Assembly (NCBI GenBank): GCA_021160185.1
Contig: JAGHDA010000370.1
Location: 1-12,344 of the forward strand
Origin: Verrucomicrobiota bacterium
GTDB taxonomy: Bacteria; Verrucomicrobiota; Verrucomicrobiia; Limisphaerales; CAZBKV01
Length of the DNA stretch: 12,344 nt
Reading direction: 5' to 3'
The number at the start of each line of letters is the position of its first letter. Positions within the stretch are counted from its first letter, which is position 1. A program made the position numbers and the translations under genes. Below are positions 1 to 6,010 of this stretch, piece by piece. The notes under the pieces were generated by a model that made no database searches, was not told the origin of the DNA, and was given only the letters and a program-made list of their open reading frames with translations.

Positions 1-50
1 CAGCGGGGGCTTTTTGGGGTGGAAATTTGTTGCAGAAACGGTTCATGAGG

Positions 51-262
51 TGGCGAAAAAGTGTTGCGGAAATGGTCGCATTATTCGATGTAGGATGTCC
101 ATAATGAGGCCAAAATCGCGGCGCTAAACCGCAAGATTGTCCATTAAGATAGGTAAGATGTAACGATTATAACGGGCGAAAAAGGGGGTGAAAAGTGTAG
201 CAAGATCGGTAGCGTTATTCGATGCGAAAGGTCCGGAATGAGGCCAAAAGCGCGGCGCTAAA
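51..262 (+). repeat. Diverged direct repeat, two copies 134 nt apart
   Basis: Positions 61-128 align without gaps to 195-262, with 52 of 68 bases the same by hand alignment. The best-kept parts are TTATTCGATG (81-90 and 215-224), AATGAGGCCAAAA (103-115 and 237-249) and CGCGGCGCTAAA (117-128 and 251-262). Just upstream both copies carry GGCGAAAAA (52-60 and 175-183); the second copy has 11 extra bases between this and the gap-free part. Only two copies are visible, and the left one lies near the window edge, so the array could extend further. Function unknown. Confidence 0.7.
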
Positions 263-297
263 AGCGGGCCAAAAGTGAGAAAAGGTCAAATTTAGTC

Positions 298-371
298 AAA
301 AAAGTGGTATGAAAGTTGGGTGTTTTTTGATGGTTTTTGAAGAAAGTTGGGTGAAAGTTGGGTGGTTTTTG
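298..371 (+). repeat. C-free segment with three GAAAGTTGGGTG copies
   Basis: No C occurs on the plus strand from 298 to 371. The 12-mer GAAAGTTGGGTG occurs at 311-322, 342-353 and 353-364; the last two share one base and so form an 11-nt tandem. The opposite strand is a G-free, pyrimidine-rich tract. An 81-residue minus-strand open frame runs across it, but its composition follows from the repeat. Slippage or decay of a simple repeat is the simplest explanation. Confidence 0.6.
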
Positions 372-454
372 CAGAAACCTGCGATTTTTGAAAAAGGGCT
401 GTCGCGCTTTTGGTTCGGTGGATTTGACTTAGATATTTAATGTAAATCCTTATT

Positions 455-678
455 AGACACTGATTTGCACTGATTTTTTTAAATTTATATCCTACTGCGG
501 TGGTGGGGATTGGAATTTTGGATTTTGGGCCTGCCAAAGAGATGTTGAATGGAAATATTTTGCCACCGAGGGCACAGAGAACTCAGAGAAATTAAGAATC
601 TTTTGACAGGATGACCGGATGAACATGATTTTATTTTAAGATATCTTACGCAAAGACGCGAAGGCACTGAGAAGATAA
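455..678 (+). repeat. Four adjacent families of short-period degenerate repeats
   Basis: Four different word-like repeats follow one another. Positions 455-480 repeat an ACTGATTTG-like unit. Positions 561-592 repeat a GCCACCGAG / GGCACAGAG / AACTCAGAG 9-nt unit. Positions 603-633 repeat a GACAGGAT / GACCGGAT / GAACATGAT unit. Positions 646-676 repeat an ACGCAAAG / ACGCGAAG / GCACTGAG 8-nt unit. As general knowledge, closely similar degenerate words are scattered through intergenic DNA of several environmental bacterial phyla. Here they cluster without genes between them. No function is known to me. Confidence 0.55.
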
Positions 679-737
679 GATACGGAAAGAGATTTTAAGT
701 TTGGGTATCAGGTGAATATAGATAGATGATATTTGAA

Positions 738-955
738 TACCGGCTGGAAGCCGGCGGTACGGGGGAGTCAGCATGGGCTGAAGCCCATCCTACAATCTGG
801 TCGCAATGACAAATTTTGTGTGTGTTATGTAAAAACATGCTTAAACCGCTGCGCGGCGTAAGCATGCCACCCGTCATTCTACGATCTAAGAATGCCGGCG
901 AGACGCTGGCGGTACAAACATGCTTAAGCTTTGTGTAAGCATGCCACCCATCATG
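738..955. repeat. Cluster of five palindromic, REP-like elements
   Basis: Five stem-loops lie within about 220 bases. They are CCGGCT/AGCCGG (740-745 with 749-754), ATGGGC/GCCCAT (773-778 with 783-788), CATGCTTA/TAAGCATG (836-843 with 859-866, containing an inner CCGC/GCGG stem), GCCGGCG/CGCTGGC with one G-T pair (894-900 with 904-910), and a second CATGCTTA/TAAGCATG (919-926 with 936-943). The first and fourth are followed by GGCGGTAC or GGTAC, and both CATGCTTA elements by CCACCC. This pattern suggests two families of mobile palindromes inserted side by side. No RAYT-type transposase is present in the window. Confidence 0.6.
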
Positions 956-986
956 CGGGGCGTAGATGGATTTATGGTTGTGTTGG

Positions 987-2789
987 TTATTGTTTTGCTT
1001 TTTTGACGGCTTTATCGAGGTTTCCGTAGCCTGGTTGCCATTCGTTGAGGCGGGAGATGTTTTTCTTTTTGGCGATGGCGGTCCACTGTTGGTAGGCGTC
1101 GTCGATGGAGTCGGGCATGGGCCAATCGGAATTGGTATCGGCGGCTTTTTTTTGCATGGGGTTCCAGAGCATCATGAAAGCGTACTCGATGGGTAGTGTG
1201 GCACACCGGACGCGGAAGGTTAGGACGGGATCGTCGGCGACTTCGCGTTGGGCGGCTTTTAGGTAGGCGAGGGATTTATAGAGGGTTTTGAAGTTGATGA
1301 ATTTGGCAGAGGCGACTTCGGTGAAGCAGCCAAGATGGTCGCCGGTTTTTTCGACTTCGTCGTGGACGAGGTTGAGGTAGGCGCGGATGTGTTTGGCGGC
1401 GGGAGGAGAGTAGTAGCCGTCGAGGAACTGGTCGATGAGAGTTTGGCCATCGAGGTTGGGGTTCCAGAGGAGTTTGGCGAGGACCCAGGCGCGGAGTTCG
1501 GCCATTTCGGCGCCGTTGGTGGTGTAAGCACCCTGTTCAAAGATGCCGCGGACGCCGTTTTCGGTGAAGAATTTGACGTTGGGGGCCAGGACGCGGAGGT
1601 TGGGATGGGGCATGAGGTAGTGGCGGAAATTAGTAACGTAGTCCCAGATGTAAAGTCGGTTGCAGATTTTTGACCAGCCGACGATGTCGTCGCGGAATTT
1701 TTGGTTGCGGGGGTGGGTGAGCGGCTGGCTGAAGGAGCACTCGATGGAGCAGAGGCGGACGATGACGTTTTTCCGGGGGCGGATCGTGCGGGGCGGCTTG
1801 CGGGTGTACTGGTAGGCCAACGTGTCAAAGGCGACATGGGGAAATTCCGGCTCGAGCCTTGCCGCGATGTCGTTGACGAAGTCCAACAGGCTCCCGGCGT
1901 GGCTGCCTTCCCTCTGGTCGATCGCCTTGCATCGAGGGCACTGGCAGGCGCCGTGCCAGTCGTTCTGGGAAATGGACACGATGCTCGCCTCGGGCGACTC
2001 CTTGAGCCACTGGCGCACCCGTTCGGTCACGAAGTCGCGCAACTCTGGATTGGCAAGGCAGAGTTGAGCGCGACTCGCCGTGCGTTTGCCGTTGATCATG
2101 CTGAACCATTCCGGATGGCGCTTGAACCACGGATCGGGCGGCACAAGCTGGTAAAAGGTATGCACAAAGCCCTTGTAGCGAATGCGCCCGCCCCACTCCT
2201 CGGGAATCCGCGCCGACTGGGAGTTCGAGAAGTTCCGGACCGCCCAGCGCGCGTCGAACGCCGGATACCAGAACGGATCCCTCGACTCGAACACCGGGTT
2301 GTACCGGATGTTCACCGGCGGCGCGGCCAGGTCCGGCCGACGCGGAATCCGGCTTGCCCAGGGCGTCCACCACCGGACCCCGCAATAACGCTGCAGGAAT
2401 TCCGAAACGGCGTAGAGCGCGCCGCGCGGACGGCCTCCGGCCAGGAGCAGCCGATCGCCCTTGACCCGGATGAGGATCTCTTCCGGGCCGAGTTGCTCCC
2501 ACGGAATCTCCGGAAACGCGCGCCGGCTCATCTGTCCCGCGCCCACATACACCGCGCGGTTCACCACGCCGCTCGGTTCGCGGACCGGAAAGGCGGCGCC
2601 GACGATTTGCTTGAGGGTTTCGGCAAGCTCCTCCAGCGCGCGCCGCTCCGGGGGCGTAAGGTCTTTCTGGACCAGAAGCGCCGCTTGCGGCGCGCCGGCT
2701 CGAGCCAACACAAACGGGCGATTTTGCGCCTGCGCGCCCCACGCGCATCCGATCCATCCGGCCAGAATGAGAGAGAGGGGTTTCATCAT
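987..2789 (-). CDS. Exported DUF4838 domain protein (glycoside hydrolase-like)
   Basis: The 600-residue product begins with a signal peptide (MMKPLSLILAGWIGCAWGAQA). An N-terminal alpha/beta domain (about residues 25-150) resembles the accessory domain in front of family 67 and 20 glycosidase barrels and ends in YCGVRWWTP (135-143). A DUF4838 barrel-like core follows, with ISQNDWHG (273-280) and a Cys cluster CQCPRC (282-287) that could bind metal. DUF4838 proteins occur in glycan-degradation loci of Verrucomicrobiota, Planctomycetota and Bacteroidota; the reaction is not established to my knowledge. The start at 2789 was chosen over 2966 because the signal peptide begins there and AAGGA precedes it; the 59 extra residues look like non-coding DNA. 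Codon use changes sharply near residues 331-340: the first part prefers AAG and GAG, the second almost only AAA and mostly GAA. The gene is divergent from the CvpA-family gene. Confidence 0.85.
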   Translation of the reverse strand: MMKPLSLILAGWIGCAWGAQAQNRPFVLARAGAPQAALLVQKDLTPPERRALEELAETLKQIVGAAFPVREPSGVVNRAVYVGAGQMSRRAFPEIPWEQLGPEEILIRVKGDRLLLAGGRPRGALYAVSEFLQRYCGVRWWTPWASRIPRRPDLAAPPVNIRYNPVFESRDPFWYPAFDARWAVRNFSNSQSARIPEEWGGRIRYKGFVHTFYQLVPPDPWFKRHPEWFSMINGKRTASRAQLCLANPELRDFVTERVRQWLKESPEASIVSISQNDWHGACQCPRCKAIDQREGSHAGSLLDFVNDIAARLEPEFPHVAFDTLAYQYTRKPPRTIRPRKNVIVRLCSIECSFSQPLTHPRNQKFRDDIVGWSKICNRLYIWDYVTNFRHYLMPHPNLRVLAPNVKFFTENGVRGIFEQGAYTTNGAEMAELRAWVLAKLLWNPNLDGQTLIDQFLDGYYSPPAAKHIRAYLNLVHDEVEKTGDHLGCFTEVASAKFINFKTLYKSLAYLKAAQREVADDPVLTFRVRCATLPIEYAFMMLWNPMQKKAADTNSDWPMPDSIDDAYQQWTAIAKKKNISRLNEWQPGYGNLDKAVKKAKQ

Positions 2790-2977
2790 GAATCCTTCCA
2801 TCTGTACAGTTCGGCGTTCCAAAAACCATTCTGCCGCCCCGGCGCGCCGGCGTCCAGCCCTTCCTCGCCCGGAAAAACCGTCCGCGGGGCCGCTCCGGGA
2901 AGCCGAAATGCGTTTTCGGGGAAACCGGCGCGCTTTTTGCATGACATTCACCCGGAAAAACGGCATAGAGTGAAGCC
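2790..2977. promoter_or_regulatory. Divergent intergenic region between DUF4838 and CvpA genes
   Basis: These 188 bases separate two divergently transcribed genes and must hold both promoters if each gene has its own. I found no convincing -35/-10 pair on either strand. The start of the CvpA gene is preceded only by a weak GAGTGA. No clear operator palindrome was seen. Confidence 0.4.
2793..2799 (-). promoter_or_regulatory. Ribosome binding site deciding the DUF4838 start
   Basis: On the minus strand GGAAGGA lies three bases before the ATG at 2789 and six before the second in-frame ATG at 2786. This supports the start at the signal peptide rather than at the upstream 2966 codon. Either of the adjacent ATGs could be used. 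Confidence 0.6.
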
Positions 2978-4357
2978 ATGCTGGTTTGGACGATAGTGAT
3001 ACTGATTTTTGCGATCCTGGCCCTCGGGAGCTACTACAAAGGGGCCATTCGCTCGGGCGTCTCCCTGATCGGCCTTTTCCTGGCCGTGTGGCTCTCGCTT
3101 CCGCTGGGGGTCCACCTGCGGCCGCTTGTGCCGAAGCTGGGGCTCACCCATCCAGCCTGGCCGTACGTGCTGCCTCCTCTGACGGTCTTTTTCCTCTTCG
3201 TGCTGATCTTCGGAGCGGCCGGCTTCCTGATCCACTATAAGATCCATACGCACTACAAGCTGGCCGCGGATGATTACACCCGGATCAAGTGGGAGCGCCT
3301 GAACCGCAAGCTGGGGCTTTCGGTGGGGGTGTTGGGAGGGCTCGTCTATTCCTTGCTGGTGGGCCTGATCATCTACATGCTCGGCTACCCGGCTGTCCAG
3401 TTCACCACCGACTCGAGCCCCGCCATCCAGCGGGCGCTCAGCTCGGCCCGCAAGCAGCTTGCCGAAACGGGCATGGATCGGGCCGTGGCGGCGTTGGATC
3501 CGCTGCCGCCCCGTTTCTATCGAACCGTGGACGTGCTCGGGCTGATCTACCACAACCCCTCGGTCCACGAGCGGCTCGCAAATTACCCTCCCTTCCTCGA
3601 TTTCGCCGAGCGGTCGGAGTTCCAGGACATCGCCAACGACGCCCAGATCATGAACGCCCTTCAGACTCAGGCCCCCATCCTGAGCATCCTCAACAATCCC
3701 AAAATCCTGGGCCTGATCCAAAACCAGGAAATCATGGGCAAGTTGGCCCAGGTGGATCTGGACGATCTGTACGACTATCTCAAGACCGGCAAGTCCAAGA
3801 AATACGACGAGGAGCAGATTCTCGGCCGCTGGAAGCTGGACGTTCCCGCCACCTACATCGCCATCCGCCGCAAGCAGCCGGACATGACGGTGCGCGACAT
3901 GCGCACGGTCAAGACCATGCTGACCGTTTTCCTGCCCAAGCTCCAGTTCATGGCCACCCCCAGCCGCAACGCCTACATGAAGCTGGAGCTCACCGACCAG
4001 GCGCAGGCCTTAATCAACGCGGCCAAGAAGCGCGTGGAGGCGGCCCGCCAGGCGGCCCAGCAGGCCGCCAACCCCTACGGCTATGATCCCCTTGCAGCCC
4101 AGCGGTATGGCATGCCGGCCCAGGAGGAAACGCCTAAGGAAGAGCCGACCCAGAGTTTCATCCCGAAGATGCCCGGCATGCCCGCGTTCGACTTCCAAGG
4201 CGAAGGCAACTGGAGCAAACGAAGCGGCAAGTACATCGTCCGCCTCCGAAGCGGCAAAAAAGCCGTCGTCGCCTCCGCCGAAGTGGACCAAGACAGCCTT
4301 CGCCTGACCATCGGCAACGTCGTTCTAGTCTTCTATCCGGCGATGTACCGACTCTGA
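2978..4357 (+). CDS. CvpA-family membrane protein with long C-terminal extension
   Basis: The 459-residue product starts with four hydrophobic segments (about residues 2-18, 28-46, 62-86 and 113-137). The pattern, with YYKGAIRSGVSLIGLF after the first helix, fits the CvpA family; Escherichia coli CvpA is about 160 residues and is an inner-membrane protein linked to colicin V production and envelope stress. The remaining 320 or so residues are predicted soluble. They contain LGRWKLD (282-288), an Ala/Gln-rich helix (342-364), a Pro-rich linker (378-402) and a beta-rich end, NWSKRSGKYIVRLRSGKK (411-428) to LVFYPAMYRL. The GxW start and strand-rich end recall a small calycin-like barrel interrupted by the helix and linker, which is an inference. 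Function unknown. It is the first gene of the plus-strand run. Confidence 0.75.
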   Translation: MLVWTIVILIFAILALGSYYKGAIRSGVSLIGLFLAVWLSLPLGVHLRPLVPKLGLTHPAWPYVLPPLTVFFLFVLIFGAAGFLIHYKIHTHYKLAADDYTRIKWERLNRKLGLSVGVLGGLVYSLLVGLIIYMLGYPAVQFTTDSSPAIQRALSSARKQLAETGMDRAVAALDPLPPRFYRTVDVLGLIYHNPSVHERLANYPPFLDFAERSEFQDIANDAQIMNALQTQAPILSILNNPKILGLIQNQEIMGKLAQVDLDDLYDYLKTGKSKKYDEEQILGRWKLDVPATYIAIRRKQPDMTVRDMRTVKTMLTVFLPKLQFMATPSRNAYMKLELTDQAQALINAAKKRVEAARQAAQQAANPYGYDPLAAQRYGMPAQEETPKEEPTQSFIPKMPGMPAFDFQGEGNWSKRSGKYIVRLRSGKKAVVASAEVDQDSLRLTIGNVVLVFYPAMYRL

Positions 4358-4409
4358 GGAAACGCCTTTCGGTTCTTCGGGATTCCCCTCGGACAGAAAC
4401 CTTGGAAGC

Positions 4410-4440
4410 CCGGCCTTTTCAGCCGGCCCGGGTTCCTTTA
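4410..4440 (+). terminator. Weak terminator-like hairpin after the CvpA gene
   Basis: CCGGC (4410-4414) pairs with GCCGG (4422-4426) around a 7-base loop, and TTCCTTTA follows a few bases later. The stem is only 5 bp and the T tract is interrupted and displaced, so read-through into the sulfatase gene is likely even if this is used. Confidence 0.25.
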
Positions 4441-4455
4441 CAATCCGCCGCCGCA

Positions 4456-5877
4456 ATGAAGGCGAGAAACCCAACCGTGGGGAAACGACGGATCGGCTTC
4501 GCCTTGGCGGCCTCCCTGCTGCTGGCGGCGACGGCCGACCCCGCGCTTCAAGCCGCCGCAAAGCCGCCCAACATTCTCTTCATCCTGGCCGATGATTTGG
4601 GCTACGGCGACCTGGGCTGCTACGGTCAGAAGCGCATTCTCACGCCGAACCTGGACCGCATGGCCGCTGAAGGGATACGGTTCACCCAGGCCTACGCCGG
4701 ATCCACGGTCTGCGCCCCTTCCCGATGCGTCTTGATGACCGGCTTGCACACCGGCCGCGCGCGCATCCGCGGCAACGCGCGAATTCCGCTTCGGCCGGAG
4801 GACGTCACCGTGGCGGAGCTCCTCAAAAAGCTCGGCTACGCGACCGCGCTCATCGGCAAGTGGGGCCTAGGCGAGCCCGGCACGACGGGCGTCCCCACGC
4901 GGCAAGGTTTTGACTATTTCTTCGGCTACCTCAACCAACACCACGCCCACAACTATTATCCAAGCTACCTGTGGCGGAACGAGACGAAGGTCCGGCTCAA
5001 GAACGTGGTTCCCAACGAAGACGCCCAGGGCGGCGGCAAGGCTTCCGTCCGCGCCCAATACAGCCACGACCTTTTCATCCAGGAAGCGCTGCAATACATC
5101 GAGCGCCATCAACAAGGCCCCTTTTTCCTCTACCTGGCCCTCACCATCCCCCACGCCAACAACCAGGCGGGCAAGGAAGGCATGGAAGTTCCCGACCTGG
5201 CGCCTTACGCCGACCTTGACTGGCCCGCGCCGCAAAAAGGCCACGCGGCAATGATCACGCGGATGGACCGGGACGTCGGGCGCCTTCTTGCCCGGTTGCG
5301 CGAGCTGGGCCTCGCCAGGAACACAGTGGTCTTCTTCACCTCGGACAACGGCCCACATCGGGAAGGCGGCAACAACCCCGATTTCAACGACTCCAACGGC
5401 CCGCTTCGCGGAATCAAGCGCGACCTCTACGAAGGCGGCATCCGCGTCCCCGCCATCGCCTGGAGCCCCGGACGGATCCGCCCCGGCCAGGTCAGCGACT
5501 TGGTGTGGTATTTCGGCGACTTTCTTCCCACGGCCGTCGAGCTGGCGGGCGGCCGGCCGCCTTCGGGCCTGGACGGGATCAGCATTGTCCCCACCCTCCT
5601 GGGCCGACAGGGGCGGCAAAAGATCCATCCTTACCTCTATTGGGAATTCTATGAGCGGGGCGGAGCGCAGGCGGTCCGAATGGGGAATTGGAAAGCGGTC
5701 TCGAAGCCCTGGGGCGGCCCCCTCGAGCTGTACAACCTGCGCGACGACCTCGGCGAACAGCGCAACCTGGCCGCCGAACGCCCCGATCTGGTCAAGCGAA
5801 TGCGCGCCGTCATGAACGAGGCGCATCAGCCGGACCCGAATTGGAAGATCCCCCGCCCCAGGACGAAGCGCCGCTGA
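4456..5877 (+). CDS. Exported type I sulfatase (arylsulfatase A-like)
   Basis: The 473-residue product removes sulfate esters, probably from a sulfated glycan outside the cytoplasm. A basic N-terminus and hydrophobic stretch (about 11-34) form a signal peptide. Metal ligands D46 and D47 (LADDLGYGDLGCYG), the formylglycine motif C86-A-P-S-R90 in VCAPSRCVLMTG, K135 (IGKWGLG), H233 (IPHAN), D297-N298 (FFTSDNGPH) and K321 (GIKRDLYEGG) follow in the order expected of a complete S1 sulfatase. Cys86 must be oxidised to formylglycine by a maturase that is not in this window. ATG at 4456 was preferred over the in-frame TTG at 4402 because it places the signal peptide at the N-terminus; neither has a clear ribosome binding site. 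The substrate cannot be read from the sequence. It sits 98 nt after the CvpA gene and 133 nt before the transporter. Confidence 0.92.
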   Translation: MKARNPTVGKRRIGFALAASLLLAATADPALQAAAKPPNILFILADDLGYGDLGCYGQKRILTPNLDRMAAEGIRFTQAYAGSTVCAPSRCVLMTGLHTGRARIRGNARIPLRPEDVTVAELLKKLGYATALIGKWGLGEPGTTGVPTRQGFDYFFGYLNQHHAHNYYPSYLWRNETKVRLKNVVPNEDAQGGGKASVRAQYSHDLFIQEALQYIERHQQGPFFLYLALTIPHANNQAGKEGMEVPDLAPYADLDWPAPQKGHAAMITRMDRDVGRLLARLRELGLARNTVVFFTSDNGPHREGGNNPDFNDSNGPLRGIKRDLYEGGIRVPAIAWSPGRIRPGQVSDLVWYFGDFLPTAVELAGGRPPSGLDGISIVPTLLGRQGRQKIHPYLYWEFYERGGAQAVRMGNWKAVSKPWGGPLELYNLRDDLGEQRNLAAERPDLVKRMRAVMNEAHQPDPNWKIPRPRTKRR

Positions 5878-5905
5878 ACCTGCGCCCGGCGGCGCCGGCG
5901 GAACG

Positions 5906-5958
5906 GCAGGTTGGAACCTCGCCGCGCCGGAGCAAGCCGATAGGTCCTCCCAACCTGC
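5906..5958 (+). promoter_or_regulatory. 9-bp inverted repeat in the leader of the OPT gene
   Basis: GCAGGTTGG (5906-5914) is perfectly complementary to CCAACCTGC (5950-5958), with 35 bases between. It lies between the sulfatase stop and the transporter start. It could fold in the leader RNA or be a spaced operator. No T tract follows, so it is not a standard terminator, and I do not recognise a known riboswitch. Confidence 0.3.
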
Positions 5959-6010
5959 AGACGGCCGACCCCGGGACGGAACCAAGAACAGACCTCAGCC
6001 GACCGACTCC

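Larger units (their letters stand above)
1..986. other. Gene-free, repeat-rich region
   Basis: No convincing coding sequence lies in this stretch. It is much less GC-rich than the rest of the window, and the plus strand is rich in G and poor in C in its left half. The few open frames are short, low in complexity and overlap repeats. From left to right it holds a diverged direct repeat, a C-free segment with a repeated 12-mer, four unrelated short-period degenerate repeats, and a palindrome cluster that ends about 30 bases before the stop codon of the DUF4838 gene. It may be a decayed intergenic region or a landing zone for small non-coding elements. I see no tRNA, rRNA or transposase remnant. 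Confidence 0.7.

Noticed and set aside
51..262. CRISPR array
   Set aside because: Only two diverged copies of about 68 bases are present, with no short identical repeats, regular spacers or cas genes.
292..537. Minus-strand open frame of 81 residues
   Set aside because: It runs through the C-free repeat and a short-period repeat, its composition follows from those repeats, and it has no recognisable domain or ribosome binding site.
485..877. Two 60-residue minus-strand open frames (485-667 and 695-877)
   Set aside because: Both lie across the degenerate repeats and palindromes and show no protein-like pattern.
2790..2966. N-terminal extension of the DUF4838 protein to 2966
   Set aside because: The extra 59 residues are Arg/Gly-rich and precede a good signal peptide that has its own ribosome binding site.
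1825..2979. Minus-strand open frame of 384 residues overlapping the DUF4838 gene
   Set aside because: Same strand but a different frame; no domain signature, while the overlapping frame has a signal peptide and DUF4838 motifs. It ends near the composition switch, which was considered as a frameshift sign, but the true frame is unbroken.
1701..2996. Plus-strand open frame of 431 residues
   Set aside because: It is antisense to the DUF4838 gene, Arg/Pro/Ala-rich without domains, and is expected from GC-rich coding sequence on the other strand.
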